In this document: positions 17,524 to 26,977 of the stretch, piece by piece
Position numbering within the stretch: position 1 is the stretch's first letter
Layout: each line of letters opens with the position of its first letter
Assembly (NCBI GenBank): GCA_964554795.1
Contig: CAZKQB010000001.1
Span: 124,001-188,000, forward strand
DNA length: 64,000 bases
Direction: 5' to 3'
DNA from: SFHK01 sp964554795
Lineage (GTDB): Bacteria > Bacillota > Clostridia > Christensenellales > Aristaeellaceae
Position numbers and translations under genes: made by a program
The notes under the pieces: model-generated
What the model was told of the DNA's origin: nothing
Databases searched by the model: none
What the model saw: only the letters and a program-made list of their open reading frames with translations

Positions 17524-20500
17524 TCAGCGGCGGCCAAAAATCACCAGATTACCCTCTCCGGAGGCAAAGCGCCACGTTGGGAACTGCGCCTGATCGCCGT
17601 TGAAGTTTGCCGTGCCGTTTCGCTGAATGAACGCGGCAATGTCGCGCTGCGTAGCTGTGCGGCAATACGATGCAAGCTCGTTCAGTGTAACAAGGCCGTC
17701 GCCGTTCGCATCCGCAGGGAGTGTTCCGGCCGTGCCTAGACCCAGCCCTCGAACCAGCGCATGGGTAAAGAAATCGTAGGCCAGCGTCGGGTCGGGCGTA
17801 TCGTAGTAGCTGCTCTTCGTTTCGCCCACAGTGGAGCAGAGGACGGAAACCTTACCTACACCGCTATTGCTGTAGGCGCGTAAAATGCCGCCGCTGTGGC
17901 ATGAGCAGACGATCAGAACCACGTGTCCGGGAATCCTTTGTATGACTGGCATCAGGTCGCTGCCGTAAATCCGCGCTTCGCCGCCTGCGCCATGCAGATA
18001 ATAGCCCTTGGACGAGTCAATGCTGCCGTGGGAGAGCAGGAAAATTACGGTCACGTCGTCGGCATCCGTCTGCGCGGCTAGCTGTGTCAGCGCAGTCTTC
18101 CACGCGCTGTTGCTGGCATTATTGGGCAACATTTGAATCGATTCGTAGGTTTCTCCCTCGATTATCGACCGACTGAGCGCGCTGCGCATGTCCTGCGTAC
18201 CGCGCACGGAGAACGGCAGGTATTTTTCGCCGTCCGTTTCGGCATTTCCGAACCGGCCTGCAATCAGCGCTCGGTAGGTTGTGGCGCCGTCGTTGAAGAC
18301 GGTTACCCGTACCGTCTTCGTGAGCTGATATGCTCCGTTTCCAACGGTGGCAGTGATCTCCGTTTCGCCCTTCGATACAGCAGTGATCATACCTTGCTCG
18401 TCTACCTTCGCGATGCCTTCATCCGCGGAAGCAAACACAGGTACCCCGAAGGAGGCGTTTGCCGGGAACACGGCCCAGCTGAGCGCGTGGGTCTCGTTCC
18501 ATTTGAGCTCCAGAGCGTCTACATCCAGCACAAACGCGCGCACGGGAAGTTCAGAAACCGTGATTTCGCATGCAAGCGTCAAGCTACTTTCATCGGCGGC
18601 GATGCCGCGCACAGTGGTCGTGCCCTCGGAAATCAGCGTCACAAGCCCTGTGTTCGCATCGACTGAAGCAATCTCCGGCTGGTCGCTCGACCATCGGAAG
18701 GCCGCGGGCGTGGCGGATTCGGGTTCAAAGGTATATTCGATCTGGTAGGTTTCACCCGCAATTCCGGCGTACATCTCGGCCTTGAGCGCTGCTTCGGTCA
18801 TTTGAACCGATGCAACCGTCACGTGGCAGCGATTTGAGGCTACGCCATCCTCCGTGTATGCGGTAATCGTTGCCGCGCCCGCGGATACGGCGGTTACAAT
18901 GCCATCCTCGCTCACGGCCGCAACCGCCGGATTGGAGGAGATGAACTGGAAGGAACGCTCTGTCGCATTCGTGGGCGTATAGGAAACGCTGAGTGTTGAC
19001 GTTTCACCCCGGTTCAGCGAAAGCAAATCCGGCGCAAGAGAAAGAGTCTGAATAAAGCGCGGCTTTACCAGCACCTCGCACACGGCTACGCGTCCGCTTG
19101 AGGAAATGGCATATACATTTGCCTCTCCGGGCTCCAACGCAGTAACCGTGCACCTGTTTCCGCTGATTGAGAGCGAAAGCACAGAGGGATTATCACAGTA
19201 GAATGTTCCGGTTTTATACGCGCCGGATCCACCGGTTTGGCTTGCCGTCAGAGTGGTCTGGCTGCCTACAGCGAGCGCGGCAAAGGTGGGGGAGAGCATC
19301 TGATCGACGATTACGGTTCCGTCTGTTACGGCATGCACAGTGAAGATCGCTGAAATACCGTTATGTGCCGTAGCAGTGATGACGGCCGTACCCTTTTTGA
19401 GCACGGTAATCAAGCCCTCAGCGCTGACCTTCGCGATCGTCGTGTCCGAGCTTTTCCATGTAAGAGCAGAATCCGTTGCATTTTTCGGATATACGAACAC
19501 GAATCGAGTCGCGTCTACCGTGCGTGTCGTCTGATCGAGATACACGTCGTTCAGCGCACTCTTTACCGCTTCTACCGGTGTGGCGACGACAAACGAGGCG
19601 CTTGCAGATGCGTTTCCGCATATCGCTGTCACGGTGCATTCGCCAGACGACAGTGCGCGCAGCGTGCCGCTCTGATCCACAAAGGCTGCGGACGGACGGC
19701 TGACTGACCAGGTGATCGTCTGTTCGGTAATGCCCTCGGGCACCACGGATGCAGTAATCGTCGCAGTGTCGCCGATATTCATCCGCACGGGAACGCCGGA
19801 CAACGACAGCGCAGTTGCTCCGGGGCGAACATGGATTTCGTAGGAAGCTGTAACGCCGCTGCCGTCGTTGGCTGCAGCCGTAAGAATTGCGTCGCCCGCC
19901 TGAAGCAGGCTAACCTTGCCGGTTCGCGCATCGACGCTGGCAACGTCCTCGTTGCTCGAAGACCACGTGACGGTAGGATCGTCGGCCTCAGAGGGCGTGG
20001 CGTCCGCTGTCAGAAAGATGGTGTCGCCGGGGTACAGGCTCTGAATATCTGTCAGCGGGCGTATGGTCAGCGCTTGAACAGGCTTTGTCACGGAAAGCGG
20101 AAGCTCGCAAATCGCATCATAGCACGATGCGGTAATCACGCACGTTCCCTGAGAAATGGCCGTTACAAGCCCAGTTTCATCGACCGAAGCTACTTCGGCA
20201 TTGCTTGACGTCCAGGTAACTTCCGGGTGGGTCACGTCGTCTGGCGAAAGCGTGACGGTAAGCTCTGCCGTACTGCCTTCAAACAGTCGCTCCGGGAGTC
20301 CTTCGACCATGAGACTGTCGGCGGCAATGACGACCTCGACGGTTGTATCGGTGTACACCGTGCCCTCCGGCGTTTCAGCCATGGCCGTCAACGTATATGT
20401 GCCCGGCAATGCGCCGATAACGGTATTCCCGCTCGCGCCCAAGCCGACAGAATCGACCACAAGCGCAACTTCCCGCAGTTCTTCTTCTGAGATGGGCACA

Positions 20501-21138
20501 AGTGTGCGCCCTACGCCCACGCGCAACACATCAGACGCAAAGCGAATGGGCTCCGCGACGACGAATGCATTTTCAAATGCGATTTCAGAAACGGAAATAT
20601 CGGTTCCTACAGAGCCGTACACGGAATAGCTTCCGCCCGTGAGCGGCGTGAACGAAAACTCTGCCTGTGTGATTTCGCCGCTGTCAAACAGGGTTTCACC
20701 TGCTTCATTTACGATTCTATAATGGAAGCGCGTCAGATCCGCGACATCGCCATCGAACGTCTTTGCAGAGACGGACAGGGTCGCTTCGCGGTAGGGAGAA
20801 ACCCAAGTAGGCATATTCAGCTGAAAATCCTTTAGATCAAGCGGCGTAAACGAGGCGCGATCTCCCATGCGCATAGCATAGTGCTCGGCTTCAGTGCCCC
20901 GGTATCCATATACGTCCAGCGTGCCCTCTGGCAGTGTAAACGCGTCGTCGGCAATTTCAGTTACAGTAGCCGGAATGCGAACGCCATCTGGCAGGGGAAC
21001 GCCTTCGAAAGCGCCGGTTTCAATTGTCGTCAGGCCATCCGGTATGACGAATGCGTTCGATGGGTCGGCACTGGCACAGAAGTTTAGCAAAAGCACGAGC
21101 GCCAGAAGCGCGGCAAGCGTACGCATGAATTTTTTCAT
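17524..21138 (-). CDS. Large exported protein: eight BIG2 domains and a caspase-like C-terminal protease domain
   Basis: 1204 residues from ATG 21138, which has GGAGG 5 bases upstream. A signal peptide (MKKFMRTLAALLALVLLL, cleavage near CASA at 24) is followed by a short BspA-like leucine-rich stretch (25-95) and a beta-rich region. Then come about eight bacterial Ig-like (BIG2) domains (about 276-945), each with the pattern W-x-S-S-(N/D)-x-x-(V/I)-A-x-V...G-x-(V/I)-T. The C-terminus (about 952-1204) has the caspase/legumain clan CD signature: FLLSHG with His1037 and IVCSCHSGG with Cys1080. A calcium-loop-like DANGDGLVTLNE lies at 1143-1154. So it is likely a secreted cysteine peptidase displayed on Ig-like domains. 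No sortase motif or membrane anchor is visible at the C-terminus. Confidence 0.82.
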   Translation of the reverse strand: MKKFMRTLAALLALVLLLNFCASADPSNAFVIPDGLTTIETGAFEGVPLPDGVRIPATVTEIADDAFTLPEGTLDVYGYRGTEAEHYAMRMGDRASFTPLDLKDFQLNMPTWVSPYREATLSVSAKTFDGDVADLTRFHYRIVNEAGETLFDSGEITQAEFSFTPLTGGSYSVYGSVGTDISVSEIAFENAFVVAEPIRFASDVLRVGVGRTLVPISEEELREVALVVDSVGLGASGNTVIGALPGTYTLTAMAETPEGTVYTDTTVEVVIAADSLMVEGLPERLFEGSTAELTVTLSPDDVTHPEVTWTSSNAEVASVDETGLVTAISQGTCVITASCYDAICELPLSVTKPVQALTIRPLTDIQSLYPGDTIFLTADATPSEADDPTVTWSSSNEDVASVDARTGKVSLLQAGDAILTAAANDGSGVTASYEIHVRPGATALSLSGVPVRMNIGDTATITASVVPEGITEQTITWSVSRPSAAFVDQSGTLRALSSGECTVTAICGNASASASFVVATPVEAVKSALNDVYLDQTTRTVDATRFVFVYPKNATDSALTWKSSDTTIAKVSAEGLITVLKKGTAVITATAHNGISAIFTVHAVTDGTVIVDQMLSPTFAALAVGSQTTLTASQTGGSGAYKTGTFYCDNPSVLSLSISGNRCTVTALEPGEANVYAISSSGRVAVCEVLVKPRFIQTLSLAPDLLSLNRGETSTLSVSYTPTNATERSFQFISSNPAVAAVSEDGIVTAVSAGAATITAYTEDGVASNRCHVTVASVQMTEAALKAEMYAGIAGETYQIEYTFEPESATPAAFRWSSDQPEIASVDANTGLVTLISEGTTTVRGIAADESSLTLACEITVSELPVRAFVLDVDALELKWNETHALSWAVFPANASFGVPVFASADEGIAKVDEQGMITAVSKGETEITATVGNGAYQLTKTVRVTVFNDGATTYRALIAGRFGNAETDGEKYLPFSVRGTQDMRSALSRSIIEGETYESIQMLPNNASNSAWKTALTQLAAQTDADDVTVIFLLSHGSIDSSKGYYLHGAGGEARIYGSDLMPVIQRIPGHVVLIVCSCHSGGILRAYSNSGVGKVSVLCSTVGETKSSYYDTPDPTLAYDFFTHALVRGLGLGTAGTLPADANGDGLVTLNELASYCRTATQRDIAAFIQRNGTANFNGDQAQFPTWRFASGEGNLVIFGRR

Positions 21139-21245
21139 ACGTTCCTCCATTTGATCATCGGAATAAAAGCCTTCCACTATTTATATTATATCCCGTTCGT
21201 ACATAGATTGCAAGGGCGGTCGGAAAAATGTCAGAATCACGCTGA

Positions 21246-21279
21246 CGAAAAAACTCCGCGCCAGACACACGACGCGGAG
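21246..21279 (-). terminator. Rho-independent terminator after the pseudouridine synthase gene
   Basis: On the minus strand CTCCGCG (21279-21273) pairs with CGCGGAG (21260-21254) and is followed directly by TTTTTTCG. It ends the operon of the secreted protein and the RluA-type synthase. Confidence 0.8.
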
Positions 21280-21284
21280 CAAGC

Positions 21285-22241
21285 CTATGACTCATAGCGA
21301 AACGACGGAAAAAGCTCTTCGGCAAACGGTACGCGCTTCACACGGAAGCTGCGCCCGTTCAGCGGATTCAGTATGCCCGCATCGGTTTCAAAGGCAAAGC
21401 GCAGGCCGTAGGCGTATAGTGCCTGCCCATTCATGCGCGCATCCCGTGCCACTCCATACTGGCGGTCGCCCAGCAGAGGATGCCCTGCGTCGGCGAACTG
21501 CGCGCGAATCTGATGCGTGCGGCCGGTAATCAGATCGCATTCTGCGAGGGAAAGGCCGTTCTCTCTCGCAAGCGTACGGTAATGCGTTACGGCGCGCTGT
21601 GCGCCGGGCGCTTCCTTATGAAGAACGGAAACGCGGCTGTGTACAGAATCCTTTAGAATATAGCTGTCAAACGTGCCGTCCGGCGGGCGCATCGTGCCGT
21701 GTACAGCGGCAAGGTAGAGCTTTGAAAGCTCATGCGAACGAAGCTTCGCGTTCAATATGCGCATCGCCTCTTCCGTTTTTGCGCAGATTACCAACCCGCC
21801 GGTAAAGCGGTCGATTCGGTTCACGAGCACCGGCTGAAAGCCCTTCGCTCCGCGAAAGCCCTTCTGATACAGGTACGCGCGCACATGGGTGAGAAGCGTG
21901 TTCACCTTTTCGTTTTCGTCCGGATGGCAGATCAGACCGGGCTGCTTGTCGACGAGAAGAAGATTTTCGTCCTCGTAGACGATGGTCAACTTCCAGCGAA
22001 AACGGGAAAGCAATGCGTCCGGATTTTCGCGCGGTTCAAAGAATTCATCCTCGATATACAGATTTACACAGGAGCCTGCACGCAGACGATCCTCGCCGCG
22101 CGCGGGCCTGCCGTCTACCTTTACGCGCTTCAGTCTCAAGTATTTCTGCATAAGGCCAAGCGACAAACCGGGAACATTTGTTTTCATCCACCGGTCGAGA
22201 CGCTTGCCGTCGTCGGCCGGCTGTACGGTCAGCGTTTTCAT
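21285..22241 (-). CDS. RluA-family 23S rRNA pseudouridine synthase
   Basis: 318 residues. An S4-like RNA-binding segment lies at the N-terminus (GLMQKYLRLKRVKVDGRPAR). The catalytic domain has the family motif as LVNRIDRFTGGLVICAKT, with the catalytic Asp. RTHQIRAQFADAGHPLLGD is the conserved RTHQIR block. The enzyme converts uridine to pseudouridine in ribosomal RNA. Whether it is RluC- or RluD-type cannot be decided. It starts 3 bases after the stop of the upstream secreted-protein gene, so the two are co-transcribed. Confidence 0.92.
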   Translation of the reverse strand: MKTLTVQPADDGKRLDRWMKTNVPGLSLGLMQKYLRLKRVKVDGRPARGEDRLRAGSCVNLYIEDEFFEPRENPDALLSRFRWKLTIVYEDENLLLVDKQPGLICHPDENEKVNTLLTHVRAYLYQKGFRGAKGFQPVLVNRIDRFTGGLVICAKTEEAMRILNAKLRSHELSKLYLAAVHGTMRPPDGTFDSYILKDSVHSRVSVLHKEAPGAQRAVTHYRTLARENGLSLAECDLITGRTHQIRAQFADAGHPLLGDRQYGVARDARMNGQALYAYGLRFAFETDAGILNPLNGRSFRVKRVPFAEELFPSFRYES

Positions 22242-22244
22242 AGG

Positions 22245-23783
22245 CTATTCAGTCGTGATCCTCGTGTCATATTCTTGTCCTGCAAAGGTAATCTGATCGG
22301 GCAGCGACCCAAGAAGCTCCTGATACGCATCCCAGTTCAGCTGCTTATCATCGCCATTCATCTGCTCATTCGCTTCTGCCTGCGTCACAAAATCGTCATA
22401 GGTCACGAAGCCGAGCGCTTCCGCGTCAAATTCGTCTACCTTCGTCGTGCCGAAATCAGTGGCGGCGCAGTTGAATCCTACCTTCAGCGCGTGCGTCTTG
22501 CCCTTGCGGTCGCTGATGGTGAATTCAGCCGTACCAATTGCAGAAGTGAGGTTCGATGCTTTATCCATTTCCACGGTTGCCTTCAGACCAGCTAGGGTCA
22601 GTCGGTCAAGCATTCGCATAATTCGGCGGGTAACGGTGTCGGAGGAACTAGTTAGATGATACCGCGGCTCCGCGGTGCCGTCGGCATGAACAAGAATACT
22701 GACGGCATCTCTGTCTTCCCTGAATTCGTCGAGATAGCTCTGCTCCATGGCGCTCGTTACGGCAAGATAGGCATTCCACAACTCTTCGTTGGTAGAATAC
22801 ATGACAGTCTGCGCCATCTCGTCGGTGTACGGCTGTCCGTAGGTCTTTTCGTAGTATAGGCGGAGCGCCGCGTCAAAGTCCGTATAGATTACGGTTTTGA
22901 TGCCCGCGGAACGCATGTAGTCCTCTTCATCCTCGTACCACTTGTATGTGCCGTCGGTAAAGAAGTATGCGAGACCTCCCTCTGGCTTGGCCATCGCGGC
23001 GTACGTGATGTCGTTCAAGGCATTCACAGCCCTGTCGTATTTCTCCTGTGCATTTGCGGCTGTTTTCGCGTTGGCAGAATACATGTCGTCATAAATGCTT
23101 TCGGGCATATCGCTGCCATAGATCGTGCGGTAGCAATGGTTCAGCAGTTGGCCGTAATCTTCATAAACAAACATGACGTCGCCGTCGGTTTGCAGATTCT
23201 TGCTGAAATAGTGCGCGTCGATGTATTCCACCAATACGTAGGTCATTGCGTCGTTCAGAAGCGCGGGCACCCGGTCCAAGGCGACCTCGAAGCTGTGAGC
23301 ACCGTTTGCGTTTGTCTCGCTGATGTGCGCACTCAGGTCGGAATCCAGCGTCTGTACGGCTGCGCCGGCAAGCGCAGTCACAGCCTGCGTCAGCGTGGTA
23401 TTGCGCAGAACGCTGGAGCTTGGAGTCGTGCTGGTTTCCATGTAATAGTTGCCTTGCTTGGTATCGTTGAAGAACACGCGACTACCATTGCCAACAACGG
23501 TGTAGCCGCCCGTGTAAATACTTCCATCCGGATACGGCGTGTCCAGCATCACGCGCATGAAGCTGTCCTCGCCGGCCTGTCTGTACTCGCCGTAAAGGGT
23601 TTTAAACCACTCGCCGTCAAAGGTGAACTTCACCTCCGCAGACAGGGTAACATTATCGGTATTGAACGCCAGCGCTCGCGCGCCTTCGAAAATCGCCGTC
23701 GCGCTTCCTTCCGCGAGCGCACTTGCGCACAATGCAATCAGGGCCATTGCGCAGACCAGAAATCGAAGAGCTCTTTTCTTCAT
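22245..23783 (-). CDS. Secreted protein of unknown function
   Basis: 512 residues from ATG 23783, with AAGGAGG 11 bases upstream. A clear signal peptide (MKKRALRFLVCAMALIAL, cleavage near ALA-EGS) is followed by a long polar protein without a recognised domain. Several stretches (LSAEVKFTFDG, RVMLDTPYPDGS, GNGSRVFFND) look like beta strands; the middle is helical and Tyr-rich (MRSAGIKTVIYTD). The last third resembles the first (AEFTISDRKGKTHALKVGF), which could be a second copy of a lipoprotein-like beta domain. No cysteine lipobox, so it is not lipid-anchored. Two bases more than coupling distance (3) separate it from rluA. Confidence 0.6.
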   Translation of the reverse strand: MKKRALRFLVCAMALIALCASALAEGSATAIFEGARALAFNTDNVTLSAEVKFTFDGEWFKTLYGEYRQAGEDSFMRVMLDTPYPDGSIYTGGYTVVGNGSRVFFNDTKQGNYYMETSTTPSSSVLRNTTLTQAVTALAGAAVQTLDSDLSAHISETNANGAHSFEVALDRVPALLNDAMTYVLVEYIDAHYFSKNLQTDGDVMFVYEDYGQLLNHCYRTIYGSDMPESIYDDMYSANAKTAANAQEKYDRAVNALNDITYAAMAKPEGGLAYFFTDGTYKWYEDEEDYMRSAGIKTVIYTDFDAALRLYYEKTYGQPYTDEMAQTVMYSTNEELWNAYLAVTSAMEQSYLDEFREDRDAVSILVHADGTAEPRYHLTSSSDTVTRRIMRMLDRLTLAGLKATVEMDKASNLTSAIGTAEFTISDRKGKTHALKVGFNCAATDFGTTKVDEFDAEALGFVTYDDFVTQAEANEQMNGDDKQLNWDAYQELLGSLPDQITFAGQEYDTRITTE

Positions 23784-23857
23784 GGCTTTTCTGCCTCCTT
23801 GCATGTGGTTTACGCCGTTTAGACGGGTAGCAACCAGAAAAAGTTTTGCAGGAAATG

Positions 23858-25240
23858 TTAATTTGTATTTTGAGCCAATGGATTCCAGCGACCATGCAGA
23901 TAACGCACCGAAAGCATTGCACCCAGCGCGATATTGTGGGCAATCATGCATGCCCATGCGCTGGTCAGATCCTGTCCGAGGTGGATGACGCAGATATAGG
24001 TGCCCAGAATGCGAACGCCCCACATACCTACAACGTTGAACACAAACGTATGCATTGTATCGCCGACACCGTTGAAAATGCCTTCGAGGATGACCGCCAC
24101 GCCGTAAATCGGCTCAGTCAGCGCGACCATTCGCAGTACGCGCGCACCCGTACGTATAACGATTTCATCCTGCGTAAACAGGCTCATTACCGCATCTGCG
24201 CCAAGGAACAGCGCTGCGCCGCTGAGCGTCATCACGATGAACTCAATGACCAGAAGCATGCGGGAAAGCATGCGCATCTTGTGCCGGTCATTTTCGCCAT
24301 AGGAGGTACCGATCAGCGTGGAGGCCGCGGCCTGCATGCCATAGCCGGGAATGTAGAACGCGCTTTCTGCTGTGTTTGCGATGGTGTGCGCCGCAGTGGA
24401 CGTCGCGCCAAGAGTGTTAATCATGCTCGAAAACGCCACGTAGCCGAACGACGTGGCAAAGCGCTGAAGCGCAGCGGGAATGGCTACACGCAGGCAGGGC
24501 TTCATAATTGTGGAATCGGGACGCAGAGAGCTGCCGCGCGGCGACACGAGTGGATTACGCAAAAGCGCCGCCGTCATCCAAATGCCGCCTGCGACGAAGG
24601 AAATGGCGCTGGCAATAGCTGCGCCCGAAATGCCAAGACCAAGGCCGGGCATTGTGAACGGATGCCCAAACACGGTTAAGGGTCTCGTTTCGTAAATACA
24701 GAAGAAGTTGAGCACCACATTGATTGCGTTCATCGCGCCGTTTACAGCCATAGGTGTGCGCGTATCGCCGGAGGCACGCAGCACGGTTCCAAAGATGATT
24801 GTCGCGCTTCGAAACAGCATGGGGATATAGAGAATGAAGAAGTATTCCGCCGCCTCCGCGCGCAGGCGCGTTTCGGCGTTCATCCATTCGGGAATTTTTG
24901 CGGCTAAAAGCAGGGGTAGAAGCGTAAATAGAACGCCGGAGAACAGCACAGCAAGCACAGCCTGCGCCGATGCGCGGCGGGCAAGCTCGTGCTGCTTCGC
25001 ACCCACGGCGCGGGCAATATAAGCGAGAAAGCCAATCCCAAGAGCCGATACCGTGCCGTTGATTAGCCAATTCACCGTCATTGTTACGCCCACGGCGGCC
25101 GATGCATCGGGGCCGATACGACCGACCATGGCGGTATCGACATAGGAAACCGCCGTGGTGAGAACCTGTTCCATAACCGTAGGCCACGCAAGGCGAAGAA
25201 TATCGCCCACAGCCCTGCGCTTCGAATACTCCTGTTGCAT
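23858..25240 (-). CDS. MATE-family multidrug/cation efflux transporter
   Basis: A 460-residue membrane protein with twelve hydrophobic segments. N-terminal motifs are RLAWPTVMEQVLTTAVSYVDTAMVG and YIARAVGAKQ; both are typical of the DinF/NorM-like MATE exporters, which use sodium or proton gradients (the first motif is written here as RLAWPTVMEQ then YVDTAMVG in family logos). I chose ATG 25240 because AAGG lies 8 bases upstream and the length then fits the family. Upstream in-frame codons are polar and lie in the divergent promoter region with gpr. Substrate unknown. Confidence 0.88.
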   Translation of the reverse strand: MQQEYSKRRAVGDILRLAWPTVMEQVLTTAVSYVDTAMVGRIGPDASAAVGVTMTVNWLINGTVSALGIGFLAYIARAVGAKQHELARRASAQAVLAVLFSGVLFTLLPLLLAAKIPEWMNAETRLRAEAAEYFFILYIPMLFRSATIIFGTVLRASGDTRTPMAVNGAMNAINVVLNFFCIYETRPLTVFGHPFTMPGLGLGISGAAIASAISFVAGGIWMTAALLRNPLVSPRGSSLRPDSTIMKPCLRVAIPAALQRFATSFGYVAFSSMINTLGATSTAAHTIANTAESAFYIPGYGMQAAASTLIGTSYGENDRHKMRMLSRMLLVIEFIVMTLSGAALFLGADAVMSLFTQDEIVIRTGARVLRMVALTEPIYGVAVILEGIFNGVGDTMHTFVFNVVGMWGVRILGTYICVIHLGQDLTSAWACMIAHNIALGAMLSVRYLHGRWNPLAQNTN

Positions 25241-25307
25241 ACGTAAGCCCTTCCTTCGCAGATATAGCTTCATTATACCATACGCGCACGCCTCGCGCAT
25301 GAAAAAC

Positions 25308-25337
25308 GCATGAATTTTCTTCTTTTTAGACAGAATA
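25308..25337 (+). promoter_or_regulatory. Possible forespore sigma factor (SigF/SigG-type) promoter of gpr
   Basis: GCATGA (25308-25313) and GACAGAATA (25329-25337) are separated by 15 bases. They resemble the -35 and -10 elements used by forespore sigma factors, which drive gpr in Bacillus. No good SigA promoter is seen in the 120-base gap. The match is by eye and weak. Confidence 0.35.
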
Positions 25338-25362
25338 AAGGAAAATGAAAGGGGAGCATTGT

Positions 25363-26280
25363 ATGCGGCAGGTTCGAACGGATATGGCGCTTGAGGCCTC
25401 ACAGGCAGCGGGAAGCATTCCAGGCGTGCATGTAAGCCAATGGGGGGAGGAAAGTGTTTCCATTACGGAGGTGCGCGTGGAAACCGAGGAGGCAGCACGG
25501 CGGATAGGTAAGAGCGTGGGCACGTATCTGACGCTGGAATGCGAAGGCGTGCGGCGCCGCGACCCGGCTGCACGCGAGGAGGTACAGAATGTACTGGGCG
25601 AGGAAATTGCGCGCCTTCTGCCGCCGGACGAGCAGGGTGCGCCGGTACTGGTTGTCGGGCTGGGCAATCGACGCGTTACCCCGGATTCACTGGGGCCAAA
25701 GACGGTGGACGGCACGTTGGTCACACGCCATCTGCTTCGCGAGCTGCCGGACAGGGTGGATGAACGACTGAATCCGGTGTGCGCCATTGCGCCGGGGGTC
25801 ATGGGCGCAACCGGCCTTGAAACGATGGAGACAGTACGCGCGTTAGTAACGGAAATTCAGCCGCGCTGCCTGATCGTCGTCGATTCACTGGCGGCACGCG
25901 CATCGTCCCGCGTTGGCGTGAGCATTCAATTATCCGATACTGGCATTCAGCCCGGCTCGGGCGTAGGCAATCACCGCCGCGCGCTGAACGAGCGGGAGCT
26001 GGGTGTGCGCGTGATCGCCCTTGGTATGCCGACGGTAGTCTATGCTGTGACGATTGCGCGCGATGCGCTGGAAATTCTGGGAGAGGGTGAAACGAATCCT
26101 GCCGCGCTGGACGAGGTGACGAAATCGCTATTTGAAAACGAGATTGGCGAAATGATCGTAACGCCGCGTGAGGTGGATGACATGATTGATGACGCGGCGC
26201 AGATGCTCGCGGGCGGCATCAACCGCGCACTGCAGCCAGCGCTGTCCCCACAGGAGATCGGCGGGCTTGGACGAGCGTAG
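25363..26280 (+). CDS. gpr: Spore germination protease GPR
   Basis: 305 residues. GPR degrades the small acid-soluble proteins that protect spore DNA, early in germination. The N-terminus VRTDMALEA (from residue 4) is the propeptide cleavage site and resembles the site it cuts in its substrates. Further family blocks are VVGLGNRRVTPDSLGPKT, APGVMGATGLET, IVVDSLAARASSRVG and QLSDTGIQPGSGVGNHR (read as consecutive conserved blocks). ATG 25363 has AAAGGGGAG 6 bases upstream; the ATG at 25345 lies before that site. It is direct evidence that the organism forms endospores. Confidence 0.95.
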   Translation: MRQVRTDMALEASQAAGSIPGVHVSQWGEESVSITEVRVETEEAARRIGKSVGTYLTLECEGVRRRDPAAREEVQNVLGEEIARLLPPDEQGAPVLVVGLGNRRVTPDSLGPKTVDGTLVTRHLLRELPDRVDERLNPVCAIAPGVMGATGLETMETVRALVTEIQPRCLIVVDSLAARASSRVGVSIQLSDTGIQPGSGVGNHRRALNERELGVRVIALGMPTVVYAVTIARDALEILGEGETNPAALDEVTKSLFENEIGEMIVTPREVDDMIDDAAQMLAGGINRALQPALSPQEIGGLGRA

Positions 26281-26321
26281 ACAAATGCGCAATATCGGCG
26301 CCATATAAAGAAAGATAACGG

Positions 26322-26504
26322 CATTCGGAAGATAATCATAAAACAGTTTCTCATCGCATGGAAATGATCGTGCCGGTGCTGGCAAAGCAGTATGGCGTGG
26401 CCAAACAACTGAAAGCCGAAAACCAAAAGGAATGAGTACGGCAGATGAACGCTTGCAAGGCATAGGCAGAAACTATCGTGAAGCTTGAACTGATTTATGA
26501 CTGA
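26322..26504 (+). pseudogene. tnpV-like small transposon gene, C-terminal remnant with two in-frame stops
   Basis: One reading frame gives MEMIVPVLAKQYGVAKQL, KAENQKE, then TGA (26433), VRQMNACKA, TAG (26463), AETIVKLELIYD and the natural stop. This is the pattern of the C-terminus of TnpV, a small protein of Tn4451/Tn5397-type elements (GV-x-EQLKAENQ-x-W-V-x-x-MN-x-x-x-x-x-AE-x-IV-x-x-ELIY). The TGA replaces the expected tryptophan codon TGG. The 5' part is gone. It shows that a mobile element once sat behind gpr. Confidence 0.65.
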
Positions 26505-26512
26505 TACCGAGA

Positions 26513-26538
26513 CCGCCCGGACAAAAATGTTCGGGCGG
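26513..26538 (+). other. Hairpin without a T-run
   Basis: CCGCCCGGACA (26513-26523) pairs with TGTTCGGGCGG (26528-26538), with one G-T pair and a short A-rich loop. No T-run follows on either strand, so it is not a clear terminator. It may be the end of the decayed element. Confidence 0.4.
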
Positions 26539-26580
26539 ATAAAATCTCTTGAACGAATTGTAACTCTTTCTCCAAAATGA

Positions 26581-26609
26581 TTGACAATAAAACTTGGCAC
26601 AAGTATAAT
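26581..26609 (+). promoter_or_regulatory. Strong promoter with a palindromic operator in the spacer
   Basis: A perfect TTGACA (26581-26586), 17 bases and a perfect TATAAT (26604-26609). The spacer contains the palindrome ACTTGGCACAAGT (26592-26604, five-base arms). The operon it drives encodes an XRE-type regulator, so the palindrome is a likely autoregulatory operator. A half site AACTTGG recurs at 26625-26632. Confidence 0.75.
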
Positions 26610-26647
26610 TGAAATGTGCAAAGAAAACTTGGAATAAAGGTGCTACT

Positions 26648-26977
26648 ATGAGAAAAGAAGAAGTCTTAAATGCAAGTAGAAAAGAGTATCAAAATAAGGA
26701 TTTGGCAGAAATAGAAGTGCTCTATCAGGCCGGAAGTCATGCAAGTAGAGTGGGAGCTTTCGTGTGTTGCTTACTCTCCTGGTTATCTTCCATGCTTTCC
26801 AATACTATGATCTACAGTCCATGGGTCATATACTTTAGCATCCTTTCAACCCAATGGTCGGTTCGTTTTATAAAAATGAAAAGAAAGAGCGATTTGGCAT
26901 TAGCTATATTGTTCTTAGCCCTTTCCATTCTGGCATTTGTTGGATTTATTCACCGTCTTTTAGAGGTGAAGGTATGA
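26648..26977 (+). CDS. Small membrane protein of the XRE module (DUF6442-like)
   Basis: 109 residues from ATG 26648, with AAAGGTG 8 bases upstream. The first 30 residues are charged and helical (MRKEEVLNASRKEYQNKDL), followed by two or three hydrophobic segments (about 37-60, 62-80, 86-103). This looks like the DUF6442-type proteins that accompany small XRE regulators in Firmicutes; the family name is tentative. It ends in an ATGA overlap with the regulator gene. AT-rich codon use, unlike the chromosome around it, suggests transfer. Confidence 0.6.
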   Translation: MRKEEVLNASRKEYQNKDLAEIEVLYQAGSHASRVGAFVCCLLSWLSSMLSNTMIYSPWVIYFSILSTQWSVRFIKMKRKSDLALAILFLALSILAFVGFIHRLLEVKV

